Below are positions 54,209-63,419 of a stretch of DNA of 64,000 nucleotides, in pieces. The stretch's first letter is position 1. Each line of letters begins with the position of its first letter. Location: NCBI GenBank assembly GCA_022823145.1, contig JAJDXS010000003.1, positions 120,930-184,929 on the forward strand, written 5' to 3'. The notes beneath the pieces are model-generated. The model made no database searches. It was not told where the DNA came from and saw only the letters and a program-made list of their open reading frames with translations. The translations under genes and the position numbers were made by a program. The DNA is from Gemmatimonadota bacterium. Lineage in GTDB: Bacteria; Gemmatimonadota; Gemmatimonadetes; Longimicrobiales; Gaopeijiaceae.

Positions 54209-56461
54209 ATGCGCACCCTCTCCCTGGCCCTCACCGTTTCCGCCGCGGCGCTCTGGGCGCCTTTTGAGTCGCCCCTCGCCGCGCAGCAGCGGCCGCTCAC
54301 CTTCATGGACGTCCAGAAGCTGAAGAGTGCGGGTTCGTGGACACCGAGCCCGGATGGCGCATGGATGCTCTACACCGTCACGACCCCCGACTGGGAGAAG
54401 GCCGAGTCCCAGACCGACATCCACCTGGTGTCGCTCAGCGACGGCGTGGCTTCGGACCGGAGGCTGACCTACACCGAGGACCACAACGAGACGAGTCCGG
54501 CGTGGGCTCCGGACGGGTCGTTCTTCGTCTTCTCGTCCAACCGCGACGGGAACGACAGCCAGCTCTACATGATGCGGCACGACGGCGGCGAGGCCCGCAA
54601 GATCACCGACGCGGACGAAGGGGTGTCGGGTTTTGACTTCAGTCCCGACGGTCGCTGGCTCGTCTACCGCTCCGGTGAGCGCGGCCGCGAACAGCTCTAT
54701 CGGCTACCGGCGGATGGTCTGGTCGGGGCCGAGGCCGAGGTGCTCACCCATGGCGACGCGGGCGTCGAGCAGTGGGACTTCGCGGCCGACGGCACCCGGA
54801 TCTACTTCGCGCGCCCCGACTCGTTCGACGAGGACGAGGTCAAGCGGGTCGAGAAGGGGTTCACGGTCGACGTGCGCAACGCGGTCACCCCCCTGTCGAG
54901 CCTGTGGAGCGTCGAGGTGGCGACCGCCGAAGAGCGGCGTGAGACGGACGATCCGGCGTACAGCATCAACAGCTTCACCCTCTCCGACGACGGCCGCTGG
55001 ATCGGCATCACCGGCGGCTCGACCGAGCGCTACGAGCGCAACATCACGGCGTCGCGGCTGTACGCCGACCTGTACCTCATGGAAATCGCGACCGGCGAGA
55101 TCGAGCGCCTCACCGACAACTACGAGGTCGGCGAGGGCGGGCTGAGCTTCTCGCCCGACGGCCGCTGGATCGCGTTCTCGGCGCCGGACAACATGGACCG
55201 CTACACCATGACCGAGAACCGCGTGTATATCCGCGAGGTCGCCGACCGCGGGGGCGCGTTCCGCAAGCTGGGCGCCGACTTCGATCAGAGCTCGAGCGTC
55301 GGGTTCTGGTCGGACGACTCCGAGACGATCTACTTCAACGCCGGCGTGACCGTGACGACCCAGCTGCACGCGCTCGACGTGGCGACGGGCGCGGTGCGGC
55401 AGCTCACCGAGGAGCGCGCCGCGCTGTCGGTGAACCGCGACGAGGACACCGGCACGATCCTGATCGGCTACAGCGACCCGACGACGCCGCCGACCGTGTT
55501 CACCGTGGCGAGCGTGGACGACGTGCCGAACCGTTCGGCCTGGAAACAGCTGGTGGACGTCAATCCGCACGTGCGGGACATCGCGCTCGGTGACGAGGTC
55601 GAGATCAACTGGCGCTCCTCCGACGGCAAGACGGTCGGCGGGGTGCTGGTCTACCCTGTCGGCTACGAGGAGGGGACGCGCTATCCGCTCATCGTCGCGA
55701 TCCACGGGGGACCTGCGTCAGCCGACATCCTGCGCTTCAATGGCGGGTATAGTGCTCAGGTCTACGCCGGCGCGGGGTACGCCGTCCTCAAACCCAACTA
55801 CAGAGGCTCAAGGAACTATGGCAACGCCCATCGCACGGACATCGTGGGGGACTATTTCACGATGGGTTACGAGGACATCATCACCGGCGTGGACTACCTG
55901 ATCGACGAGGGGATCGTGGACGGGGACCGGATGGGTGCGCTCGGCTGGAGTGCCGGCGGCCACTGGTCCAACTGGATCCTGACGCAGACCGACCGCTTCA
56001 AGGCGATCAGCTCGGGCGCGGGGACGATGAACTGGATCAGCATGTACGCGCAGAGCGACGTGCAGCGGAACCGCCAGTTCTACGTCGGCGACGGGTTCCT
56101 GTACGAGGACTTCGACACGTACTTCGACCAGTCGCCGCTCAAGTACATCAGGAACGCGAAAACGCCGACGATGATTCACGTGGTCGAGGGCGATCCGCGC
56201 GTGCCGAGCCCGCAGTCCGTCGAGCTGCACATGGCGCTCAAGAAGCTGGGCGTGCCGACCGAGCTGTTCATGTATCCGGGCCGGAGCCACGGGATTCCGG
56301 ACCCGCGCAACCGCCTGGTCAAGGCCGTCAGCGAGATGGCGTGGATGGACTACTACGTGCGCGGGATCGGCGAGAAGTTCGAGTGGCGGCAGGTGCTGGA
56401 GACGCTCGAGGCGGGCGAGGGGCCGGCGGTGGTGTCGGAGGATGGGGGACGCGGGGGGTAG
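54209..56461 (+). CDS. S9 family peptidase, dipeptidyl-peptidase type
   Basis: A secreted 750-residue peptidase; signal peptide to about PLAAQQRP. The propeller (about 35-480) has repeats such as ETSPAWAPDGSFFVFSSNRD and GGLSFSPDGRWIAFSAPDN. The hydrolase domain has Ser in GWSAGGHWSNWI, Asp in VVEGDPRVPSP and His in PGRSHGIPDP. It is divergent from the SDF symporter gene (89 bases apart); the intervening GTATC-ATAAGG-GATAC (54157-54172) is a small inverted repeat of unknown role. Third S9 gene here; not a close copy of the other two. Confidence 0.92.
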   Translation: MRTLSLALTVSAAALWAPFESPLAAQQRPLTFMDVQKLKSAGSWTPSPDGAWMLYTVTTPDWEKAESQTDIHLVSLSDGVASDRRLTYTEDHNETSPAWAPDGSFFVFSSNRDGNDSQLYMMRHDGGEARKITDADEGVSGFDFSPDGRWLVYRSGERGREQLYRLPADGLVGAEAEVLTHGDAGVEQWDFAADGTRIYFARPDSFDEDEVKRVEKGFTVDVRNAVTPLSSLWSVEVATAEERRETDDPAYSINSFTLSDDGRWIGITGGSTERYERNITASRLYADLYLMEIATGEIERLTDNYEVGEGGLSFSPDGRWIAFSAPDNMDRYTMTENRVYIREVADRGGAFRKLGADFDQSSSVGFWSDDSETIYFNAGVTVTTQLHALDVATGAVRQLTEERAALSVNRDEDTGTILIGYSDPTTPPTVFTVASVDDVPNRSAWKQLVDVNPHVRDIALGDEVEINWRSSDGKTVGGVLVYPVGYEEGTRYPLIVAIHGGPASADILRFNGGYSAQVYAGAGYAVLKPNYRGSRNYGNAHRTDIVGDYFTMGYEDIITGVDYLIDEGIVDGDRMGALGWSAGGHWSNWILTQTDRFKAISSGAGTMNWISMYAQSDVQRNRQFYVGDGFLYEDFDTYFDQSPLKYIRNAKTPTMIHVVEGDPRVPSPQSVELHMALKKLGVPTELFMYPGRSHGIPDPRNRLVKAVSEMAWMDYYVRGIGEKFEWRQVLETLEAGEGPAVVSEDGGRGG

Positions 56462-56467
56462 CGGCGA

Positions 56468-56533
56468 ACGCTAAATGACTTTGTTTAGTATTGGTGGGGG
56501 CAGCGGCGGATACTGAACAAATGTGTTTAGTAT
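56468..56533. repeat. Two AT-rich palindromic elements, same family as at purF end
   Basis: A good copy, ATACTGAACA-AATG-TGTTTAGTAT (56510-56533), and a degenerate copy ending TGTTTAGTAT (56468-56491) lie in the gap between the S9 peptidase stop and the gntR promoter. They share the layout ATACTRAACA-N4-NNTTTAGTAT with the purF element at 46876-46899. Possible operators or a dispersed repeat. Confidence 0.55.
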
Positions 56534-56614
56534 TTGCGGCTCTCTGATGACCGCACCGCTGCCTGTGTCTTCGCGGGCCATTTCCCGATTGGCTTCGATC
56601 ACCACGTGATCCCC

Positions 56615-56671
56615 TTGACACCCCCTCCCACACCTCATACTGTTGTATCTGTAGTACATGACTGCAACAGT
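56615..56671 (+). promoter_or_regulatory. gntR promoter with overlapping operator
   Basis: TTGACA at 56615-56620 is followed after 17 bases by TACTGT at 56638-56643, a reasonable -35/-10 pair. The perfect inverted repeat ACTGTTG (56639-56645) and CAACAGT (56665-56671) overlaps the -10, and a GTAGTAC palindrome-like centre lies between. This placement suits autorepression by the GntR/YtrA-type protein encoded 10 bases downstream. Confidence 0.6.
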
Positions 56672-56680
56672 TGAGGCGCC

Positions 56681-57091
56681 ATGAAGATCCGACTCAGCCA
56701 CGCCGACGGCCGACCGCTGTACATCCAGATCATGGACGAGGTGCGGAGCGGTCTCGTCCGGGGAACGCTCCGTCCCGAGGATCCACTCCCGTCGGTGCGC
56801 GAGCTCTCCTCGAGTCTCCGCGTGAATCCCCGGACCGTATCGCAGGCGTACGCGGCACTCGAGCGCGACGGCGTGGTACGGGTTCGGCACGGGAAGGGCA
56901 CGTTCGTGGCGCCGGGGGTGCGCCCGGACGAGAGGGAGCGGCCGCGCCTTGCCAGGGAGGTGGCGAGGCGGGCCCTGGCCGATGCCTCGCGGAACGGACT
57001 CGCGCTGGCCGACCTGATGACGGCGCTGCGGGAGGTGGAAGGCGGAGATCCTCATCGAGACGGTGACGGAAGCAAGGAGGGTGGACAATGA
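56681..57091 (+). CDS. GntR family regulator, YtrA subfamily
   Basis: A 136-residue regulator: the winged helix (about 10-75) reads PLYIQIMDEVRSGLVRGTLR, then LPSVRELSSSLRVNPRTVSQ and RVRHGKGTFVAP. The effector region is only a short helical tail, which is the YtrA subfamily layout; such proteins repress ABC transporter operons. The ATG overlaps the next gene (ATGA at 57088). It likely represses its own operon through the inverted repeat at 56639-56671. No ribosome-binding site is obvious. Confidence 0.92.
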   Translation: MKIRLSHADGRPLYIQIMDEVRSGLVRGTLRPEDPLPSVRELSSSLRVNPRTVSQAYAALERDGVVRVRHGKGTFVAPGVRPDERERPRLAREVARRALADASRNGLALADLMTALREVEGGDPHRDGDGSKEGGQ

Positions 57092-58035
57092 CGGACATCG
57101 CCAACGCGGCGCTGCCGATCAACCTCGGCAGTGGCCCATTCGCGGTCACGACGCAGGGGTTGGCCAAGCGGTTCGGTTCCGTGCGGGCTCTGGACGGCCT
57201 GGATCTGCAGGTGCCGGAAGGAGCCGTATACGTGCTCGTGGGCCCCAACGGTGCGGGCAAGAGCACGCTGATCCGGGCCCTCATGGGTCTTGTGCGCTAC
57301 GAGACCGGAACCGTCAGCATCCTGGGGCGGGATCCGGCCGACCAGGGAGCAGAAGTCCGCGCGGACATCGGCTACGTGCCGGAGGACTACCGGTTCGGCT
57401 ACGCCTGGATGACGGTGGGCCGGTGGCTGGAGCACCAGGCGGTCTACCATCCGTCCTGGGACGCCGAGTACGCTCGCGAACTGGGGAAGAGGTACGAGAT
57501 CGATCCCGGACGGAAGTGCCACACCCTGTCGAAGGGTCAGAGCCGACGTGTTCAGCTGGTCACGGCGCTGGCGCACAGGCCGCCGCTGCTCCTGCTGGAC
57601 GAGCCGACCGACGGTCTGGATCACGTGGTGCGCGACGAGACCCTGAGCATCCTGAGCGAACACCTCGCCGATTCCCCGACCACAGTTGTGATCTCTACCC
57701 ATCGGGTCTACGAGGTGGAGCCGTTGGTGGACCATGTGGGCGTGCTCTCCGAAGGACGACTGCTGGGCCAACTGCCGCGCGACGAGTTGCGCGGGAGCCT
57801 GCTGCGGTACTGGGCGGACGTACCCGAAGGCTGGAGCGGGCCCGGCGAGTTGGGCGGACGGGTGGTCAAGCGCAGTGGAGCGGCACGCGCGATCGAATGG
57901 ACGGTGTGGGGTGACCGCGACGCCGTCACCCGGGGCCTGTCGGAGGCCGGTGCGGCCGTGCGGGAAGTCGCGCCTTTGTCAGTGGACGAAGCAGCAGTTG
58001 CATTGCTTTCGGAAACGGGAAGGAAGGCATCATGA
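57088..58035 (+). CDS. ABC transporter ATP-binding protein
   Basis: A 315-residue ATPase. Walker A GPNGAGKSTLI is near residue 57, the signature is LSKGQSRRVQLVTAL (an LSxGQ variant), Walker B is LLLLDEPTDGLDH and the switch His is in VVISTHRVYE. A C-terminal extension of about 80 residues after the ATPase core resembles those of YtrB/BcrA-type exporters. Coupled to gntR upstream and to the permease downstream by 4-base overlaps. Confidence 0.95.
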   Translation: MTDIANAALPINLGSGPFAVTTQGLAKRFGSVRALDGLDLQVPEGAVYVLVGPNGAGKSTLIRALMGLVRYETGTVSILGRDPADQGAEVRADIGYVPEDYRFGYAWMTVGRWLEHQAVYHPSWDAEYARELGKRYEIDPGRKCHTLSKGQSRRVQLVTALAHRPPLLLLDEPTDGLDHVVRDETLSILSEHLADSPTTVVISTHRVYEVEPLVDHVGVLSEGRLLGQLPRDELRGSLLRYWADVPEGWSGPGELGGRVVKRSGAARAIEWTVWGDRDAVTRGLSEAGAAVREVAPLSVDEAAVALLSETGRKAS

Positions 58036-58916
58036 CGGACTCGACGATCGGCAGAATACCGGCGATGAAGGCGGTGTGGATGGAGCAGCTGCGGGTGGTC
58101 AGGCTGGCAATTCGCCGCGAGGCTGGCCTGGCTGCCCTGGTGGTGGCGCTCGGCTCGGTGGCCGTAATCGGAATCAGCAGACTGCCGGTCCTGCAGGCAA
58201 TCTTCAATGAGGACATGCAACGGCTCGTCTTCGATCCCGCGGAGTCCCCGTGGATGTTTCTTCCGGTGCTCGCGGCGCTGCTCCTTCCGCTCGTGGTATG
58301 GAAGGGCGAACGCCGGTTCGGCGACACCCCGCTGTGGTCAATGCCTGTCGATCACCGGAGGCATGTCCTCCTCAAGGTCACGGCCGGATGGGTTTGGCTT
58401 ATGGCGATACTCGGGGCCTTCCTCGTGTGGGCAACACTCACGACGCTGGTGAGCGGCGGCTCCCTGGGTGTCGACGATGTGCGCCTGCTTCTCCTCGACG
58501 CGGCGGGTGCCTCAGCAGGCGTGCCCGACGCCATGGAACCGGTGAACTGGACCACTCCGTGGTGGCAGTGGGTGCTCCCGTTCACCTCGGCGTCCGCCGC
58601 CTACCTCCTGGCCAGCACCCTGGTGCTCGCGACGGCGCGTCCGCTGTTCTGGGCCGCCGGGCTGTGGGTCGCCGGCGCGGTCGTGCTTGCCATCGGCGAG
58701 ATCTGGGACATCGGCTGGATGCAGCGGACCACCGAGTTCGTCGCCTGGTATATCGGTGGAGAATCGTTCGCAAGAGGGGTGCAGCTGCCGACCGGCAGGG
58801 AGGTGGTGTGGACCCTCCTGCCGACCGTCCAAATGTGGATGACTTTGTCCGCGTTCTGGATCAGCCTGGGGCTGGCGGGAGTGCTGATGGCGTCCGGCCG
58901 GCCGCGGAATCAGTGA
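58032..58916 (+). CDS. ABC-2-type permease component
   Basis: A 294-residue membrane protein with about six hydrophobic helices (for example LAALVVALGSVAVIGISRL, MFLPVLAALLLPLVVW, WVWLMAILGAFLVWATL, VAGAVVLAIGEIW and the C-terminal TLSAFWISLGLAGVLMASG). It follows the ATPase by ATGA overlap and completes a GntR-ATPase-permease cassette like the ytr operon, which responds to cell-wall-active compounds in other bacteria. No substrate can be inferred. Confidence 0.85.
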   Translation: MTDSTIGRIPAMKAVWMEQLRVVRLAIRREAGLAALVVALGSVAVIGISRLPVLQAIFNEDMQRLVFDPAESPWMFLPVLAALLLPLVVWKGERRFGDTPLWSMPVDHRRHVLLKVTAGWVWLMAILGAFLVWATLTTLVSGGSLGVDDVRLLLLDAAGASAGVPDAMEPVNWTTPWWQWVLPFTSASAAYLLASTLVLATARPLFWAAGLWVAGAVVLAIGEIWDIGWMQRTTEFVAWYIGGESFARGVQLPTGREVVWTLLPTVQMWMTLSAFWISLGLAGVLMASGRPRNQ

Positions 58917-58922
58917 GTCAGG

Positions 58923-60170
58923 CTACCGGACCTCGGGCGACAATCGCCTGACCGTGATCACCGGAACATCGAATTCGTCGGCTTCCGCGCACGCAACCAG
59001 TCCATCTGGACCGAAGGCGTCCGGCATCTCCAGCCGACCCTCGTGGAAGGTGCCCACATAGCGGCCGTCCGGAGCCAGCACGTCGATCGCACCCGGTCCG
59101 CTCGTCCCCGGCTCCGTGCTCCGCTCGACCCACAGGCTTCCCTCCCAGGTGACGCGCACGGCCGCGATCACCGGCACTTCCGAGTGGAACTGCATGTTCT
59201 CGACCCCCGCCCGTTGGGCCTCCAGGTAGCGATCCATCATCGCCCGGACCTGCGGCGGCGGATCGCCTCCGCGCTGGGTGAACTGCCGACCGCCCTCCTG
59301 TTCGAGGCGGCGTTCACGCTCCGCGCGCTCCATCCGCTCCGTCACGGGGAGCGGCCGTATGGGCCGACGAAGAATGTGCGAGATCGCGCCGGACGCGTCC
59401 GTGAGCTTGATGGCGTAGGCCGACGAATCGGAGAACGCGACTCCGCCGACCGGAGTTGCGTCGAACAGGACCTCCGGTTCGAACCCCCATTCCTCACCAA
59501 CCGTCTCGAGCAACTCCTCGAAGTCAAAGACCGGAGGAAGCTCGGTACCCTGGCGCGGGGTCCAGCCCTGCACGAGCACTCCATCCCCAACCTCGGCCGA
59601 CGACAGGTCCATCCGGAGGATCGATCGCTCGTCCCGGACCAGCGCAGTCGGAGATCCTGTCCGTTCCGGCCGCAGGCCCGTGCGCGCCATGACCATGAAT
59701 CCGCCGCTTTCCTGCGCCGTGTACTCGAACTGGCCGTCGGGACTGAAGACGTGATACCCCCTAAGCCTGTCGCTGACGAGACTGCGGCCGTCCGCCCACA
59801 CCATGAGTTGCGTTGCCATCTGGAACTCGCCGGGGCCTTCGCCGACACGGCCGAAGTCCCGTACATGGCGCCCGGTAGCGTCCACGACGACGACTCGTCT
59901 GCCGCCATCCGTGCCAGCACCGTCCAGCAGGTACAGGTTCCCTGCACTGTCGAAGCCGATCCCCTGGATGGCAATGAACTCCTCCCACTCGGTCGCCGCC
60001 TGCGCCGAACCGATACGGTACACCGGCTCGAAGTCCGGGGATAACGGAGAGTCCTCCGCAGGGAGATCGACGATGTCTTGGGCTTGGAGGACCGAGGCTC
60101 CCGAGGCCGTATCAAGCGCTCCGGCGATCCATATTCCCCCGATGGCCAGTATTCGCGGACTACATAGCAT
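58923..60170 (-). CDS. 6-bladed beta-propeller protein
   Basis: A 415-residue exported protein. N-terminus [13 protein letters not shown] is a signal-like helix. NHL/6-bladed propeller repeats are visible ([47 protein letters not shown]), including the [10 protein letters not shown] motif also seen in the partial gene at 1-918. A long charged insert ([20 protein letters not shown]) is near residue 285. The ATG at 60170 has GGAGG about 10 bases upstream; the frame to 60224 is longer. The stop codon is 7 bases from the convergent permease stop. Confidence 0.85.
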   Translation of the reverse strand: MLCSPRILAIGGIWIAGALDTASGASVLQAQDIVDLPAEDSPLSPDFEPVYRIGSAQAATEWEEFIAIQGIGFDSAGNLYLLDGAGTDGGRRVVVVDATGRHVRDFGRVGEGPGEFQMATQLMVWADGRSLVSDRLRGYHVFSPDGQFEYTAQESGGFMVMARTGLRPERTGSPTALVRDERSILRMDLSSAEVGDGVLVQGWTPRQGTELPPVFDFEELLETVGEEWGFEPEVLFDATPVGGVAFSDSSAYAIKLTDASGAISHILRRPIRPLPVTERMERAERERRLEQEGGRQFTQRGGDPPPQVRAMMDRYLEAQRAGVENMQFHSEVPVIAAVRVTWEGSLWVERSTEPGTSGPGAIDVLAPDGRYVGTFHEGRLEMPDAFGPDGLVACAEADEFDVPVITVRRLSPEVR

Positions 60171-60334
60171 TGCGGTCGCACCTCCGAGTGGCTCAGACGA
60201 CTCTCCCGATAACCTACGATACAATCTTCAGCGGGAAGGCTGTGGCGACGATCCGAGTCGGCGGGAACCAATGCGCCGAAGCAGTGTCATGTATTGATCC
60301 TGCGGCCCTGCCACAGTCCCGCGTGGACCGGTCG

Positions 60335-60406
60335 ATGGCGGAGCAGTCACCAATGTCGGAGCAGTTGCCAATGTCGGAGCAGTCACCAATGTCGGAGCAG
60401 TCGATG
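60335..60406 (+). repeat. 18-bp tandem repeat carrying start codons and GGAG sites
   Basis: Three and a half copies of an 18-bp unit of the type ATGTCGGAGCAGTCACCA give in-frame ATGs at 60335, 60353, 60371 and 60389, with a fifth at 60404. Each unit contains GGAG 9 bases before the next ATG (6 bases before the last). Translated, it reads MSEQSP repeats. Confidence 0.75.
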
Positions 60407-60706
60407 ACGTCCTCTTCAATATCCGGCGCGAGGGGCACGGCCTTCGTCGCGCTCGTGCTCGCACTCATGGCCGCGCCGGGTTGCCGCGAATCCCCGATGG
60501 AGCCGGATGACCGCGACACGAACGTCGTGGTCGCCGATGGCCACGACTGGGGGGACGACCCCTACGTCGTGAACTCGGCCGCCCTCGACGGGAACCGGCT
60601 GACCCTCGAAGTCTCGTACGCCGGCGGTTGGCGGGACCACGCGTTCACACTCGTGATCTCGGCGTCGTTCAGGGAGTCGCATCTCCTGTACGAATTCGAC
60701 GGATAG
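60404..60706 (+). CDS. Small lipoprotein, possibly degenerated
   Basis: From ATG 60404 the product has 100 residues: a signal VALVLALMAAPGC (Cys about 27), then a short domain (DGHDWGDDPYVVNSAALDGN, LTLEVSYAGGWRDHAF, TLVISASFRES) ending abruptly in LLYEFDG. From memory, the exported family with this domain has GGC where this has GGW and about 50 more residues between SFxES and the final YEF, so an internal deletion is suspected. Earlier ATGs in the tandem repeat (60335 to 60389) add MSEQSP units to the N-terminus. Function unknown. Confidence 0.6.
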   Translation: MTSSSISGARGTAFVALVLALMAAPGCRESPMEPDDRDTNVVVADGHDWGDDPYVVNSAALDGNRLTLEVSYAGGWRDHAFTLVISASFRESHLLYEFDG

Positions 60707-60745
60707 ATCTCGCCAGGCGGCGGACTGTCCGGGCCTGCGCGCCCG

Positions 60746-62332
60746 TCACCGCCGCAACCGCGGCACGTTCAACGGACTCGCCTCCAGCACCTGGTCCCAG
60801 ATCCGCCGCCCCACCGCGTCCGCTTCCCGGATGATCGCGTCCTCGTCCATGGTGAGCACGTCGCGGTCGCGCATGACGAACCGGCCGTCCACCATGACCG
60901 ACTCGATGTCGCCGGGGTGGCCGCTGTGGACCAGCGCCGAAATGACACGCCCCGCCGGCACGAGGTGCGCCCGCAGCATGTCCACCACCAGCAGGTCCGC
61001 CTTCTTCCCCACCTCCAGCGTGCCGAGCGTGTCGGGCTGCTGCACCGCCAGCGCCCCGCCCTGCGTGCAATCCGCAAGCACGTCTTCCGGCTGAGGTTGC
61101 AGTCCGGGGACCTCGTCGCCGTCACGGTTGCGGCGGATCCGCTCGGTCAGCATCGCGATGCGCATCACCTCGAAGACGTCGTTGGTGTTGTTGTCGGTGC
61201 CCAGCGCGATGGGACAGCCGGCCGCCCGCAGCTCCGGTATCGGCGGACTGATGCCCCGGTTCGCCGCCATTCCCGCCTGGTGCGCGATGATGGTGCCCGA
61301 ACGCCCCAGCAACGCAACCTCCTCGGTGTTGACGTAGCGGGCGTGGGCCGCGAACAGGCGTGGCCCGAGGAAGTCGTGCCGGTCGAGGTACTCCGCCGGA
61401 CGAAGGCCGTGGTGCATCACCATGAACTCGTACTCCGCGCGGCTCTGGTTCAGGTGGATCGTGTAGCCGAGATCGTGCGTTTCGGCAAATTCGCGCACGG
61501 CCCGCAGCAGCTCGGGCGACGAGGTCTCGGTGAGTGCGGCAGCCGGGAACACCGAGACGCGGCCGTTCCTCGCGCCGTGCCAGGTGCTGAACAGGTCGCT
61601 GATCCGCTGCATTCCCTCGTCCCGCAGACTGGCCGAGAACCGGGGTGTCTCGCTGACCGCCCTCGCCATCGCCCGCGTCGACATCGGGCCCGGGACGTTC
61701 TCGGCGTCGCGGATCCCTTCCGCCAGGACGCAGCGGAGCCCCGAGTCGGCCAGCACCGCCGCCTGGCGCCCAACGTTGCCGGTGTACTCGACGATGGTCG
61801 TGGTCCCCGTCCGGATCGCCTCGAGCGCCGCGACCTGCACCATCAGGTTGCCCTCTTCACCCTCGAGGAGGCTGGCGGGCGAGATCGCGAGGCCAGCGGT
61901 GTTGGGGAATCCGAAGTCCTCGTTGAAGCCGCGCGCGATCACGGCGCGCATGTGGGCGTGCGTGTTGATCAGGCCCGGGAAGAGGGCCTTGCCGCGCCCG
62001 TCGTACTGCTCGGCCCTCCGGTACCGCTCCACCACTTCTTCCGTGGGGCCGATCGCGGCGATCCGGTCGCCCTCCACGGCGAGCGCCACGTCGTCCTGCA
62101 CCAGGTCGGGGTTGGCCACGGTAGTGTTTGTGAAGACGACCGTAGCCTCCTGGGCGTCCATGGTCATGCCGGGCGGGGCGGCGCTGTGCGTGTGCGCCTG
62201 CAGTTGGTCCTGCTTCAGCATCAGGGCCGCCGTACCGGCCCCGGTGGCGGCCAGCCATCCCCTGCGAGTCAGATTCGCGGCACTGCTGGAGGAGTGGGGC
62301 CTGGGAGTCGAGATCTTTCGGGTCGTTGGCAT
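60746..62332 (-). CDS. Amidohydrolase, cytosine-deaminase/TrzA-like, Tat-exported
   Basis: A 528-residue metal-dependent hydrolase. The N-terminus LTRRGWLAATGAG is a twin-arginine signal. Metal and active-site features are LINTHAHMRAV (HxH), YTIHLNQSRAEYEF (His), LFAAHARYVN (His) and ALGTDNNTNDVFE (Asp); GKKADLLVVDM is the usual C-terminal strand. The family includes deaminases of purine/pyrimidine analogues and triazines. The ATG at 62332 follows a TTG at 62338 that forms a TTGA overlap with the upstream nuclease gene, so both are coupled. Confidence 0.9.
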   Translation of the reverse strand: MPTTRKISTPRPHSSSSAANLTRRGWLAATGAGTAALMLKQDQLQAHTHSAAPPGMTMDAQEATVVFTNTTVANPDLVQDDVALAVEGDRIAAIGPTEEVVERYRRAEQYDGRGKALFPGLINTHAHMRAVIARGFNEDFGFPNTAGLAISPASLLEGEEGNLMVQVAALEAIRTGTTTIVEYTGNVGRQAAVLADSGLRCVLAEGIRDAENVPGPMSTRAMARAVSETPRFSASLRDEGMQRISDLFSTWHGARNGRVSVFPAAALTETSSPELLRAVREFAETHDLGYTIHLNQSRAEYEFMVMHHGLRPAEYLDRHDFLGPRLFAAHARYVNTEEVALLGRSGTIIAHQAGMAANRGISPPIPELRAAGCPIALGTDNNTNDVFEVMRIAMLTERIRRNRDGDEVPGLQPQPEDVLADCTQGGALAVQQPDTLGTLEVGKKADLLVVDMLRAHLVPAGRVISALVHSGHPGDIESVMVDGRFVMRDRDVLTMDEDAIIREADAVGRRIWDQVLEASPLNVPRLRR

Positions 62333-62334
62333 GG

Positions 62335-63366
62335 TCAAGAGTTCACTGTCCGCGCGATGAATTCATCCGCCGTCTCGCAATCGACGATCGCGTCGGCGAT
62401 GGCTGTGATGCGCTCCGGGTCCGAAAGTCGATCGAGCATCGGGACGATCCTGTCCGCGATATCGGCACCAAACCTCCGACGGGCCAGCCGACGCACCAAG
62501 CTCCGCTGCTGCTCCATCCCGCGCTCCATCCCACGCTCCATCCCCTCCGCCCTACCTTCGTCCAGGCCGTCCTCGTACCAGCGGACCGCCCATTTCCCCT
62601 TCGGCTTGATCACTTCCATCACCTCATTTGTCGTTGTGGCCGCCTTCAACTCGATGGCCAGCGCGGCGTTCACGTCCGTGATGACGTGCTTGAGCCACTC
62701 TGTGACCGCTCGGTCGAGCGCGCCGCCCTCCCCCTCCCCGCCAATCCGCTTCCGAAGAGCCTCGACCGCTCGGACCATCTCCGCGCGCTTGCGCGCCCGC
62801 GCCACCGCCACGAGCTGGCCCACCAGATTGTCCCCCGGCAGATCCGTCCCTTCGCGCCGCTCCTCCAACAACAGGTATTCGAAGCACGGCTGCCCCGCAA
62901 GCCACGCGGTCCCGGCCGCGGGGAAGAGCTCCGCAAGCCGGGTCGGCGGCGTCCAGCGGCCCCTTCCGCCGTAGACCAGCACCGGCATGACGAGCGGGAT
63001 CCGGTCGCCCGCTCCGGGGTTCCTGACCCGGGCCCACTCCAGCCAGGCGCTGCCGGTGTACCGGAGCAGCCGCAGGGGCATGGTGTGGTCGACTTCGGAC
63101 TGGAACTCGACGACGATCAGCACCTTGGCGGCACCGCGGAGGTCGACCTCCCACAACATGTCCCCGTACCGCGATCTCTGGTCGGTAGCGGTGTACTCGG
63201 TCGAGAGCTTGGTCAGCCCCGCAAAGTCCATCTCGTCGGCCCTGGCCGGCGCCATGGCGCGCGCGAGGGCCTCGATGGTCTCCGGCAGTGAGTAGAGCAG
63301 CTTGGATGTGGCGTCGTGCACGGAGGACTCTCCGGCTTCGGGCAGATTCACGATGTACGGACGCAC
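62335..63366 (-). CDS. Rpn-like PD-(D/E)XK nuclease family protein
   Basis: A 343-residue protein of the recombination-promoting nuclease/transposase-like group. The nuclease core has RYGDMLWEVDL then VLIVVEFQSEVDHTMPLRLL (D...ExQ pattern), followed by PLVMPVLVYGG. The C-terminal third is helical with a GMERGMERGME repeat (near residue 280) coded by a 12-bp tandem repeat at about 62513-62548, typical of the variable linker of these proteins. GTG start at 63366; no ribosome-binding site. The stop overlaps the amidohydrolase start. Upstream lies an interrupted palindrome (63420-63451). Its cellular role is unknown. Confidence 0.82.
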   Translation of the reverse strand: MRPYIVNLPEAGESSVHDATSKLLYSLPETIEALARAMAPARADEMDFAGLTKLSTEYTATDQRSRYGDMLWEVDLRGAAKVLIVVEFQSEVDHTMPLRLLRYTGSAWLEWARVRNPGAGDRIPLVMPVLVYGGRGRWTPPTRLAELFPAAGTAWLAGQPCFEYLLLEERREGTDLPGDNLVGQLVAVARARKRAEMVRAVEALRKRIGGEGEGGALDRAVTEWLKHVITDVNAALAIELKAATTTNEVMEVIKPKGKWAVRWYEDGLDEGRAEGMERGMERGMEQQRSLVRRLARRRFGADIADRIVPMLDRLSDPERITAIADAIVDCETADEFIARTVNS

Positions 63367-63419
63367 CGAGGCTGCAAAGGAATCGTGGGCGCTTCCATGG
63401 CTCGATGGGCTTAGATTCT

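Noticed and set aside
62513..62548. Short CRISPR-like repeat
   Set aside because: The 12-bp units are contiguous and encode GMER repeats in the nuclease gene; there are no spacers.
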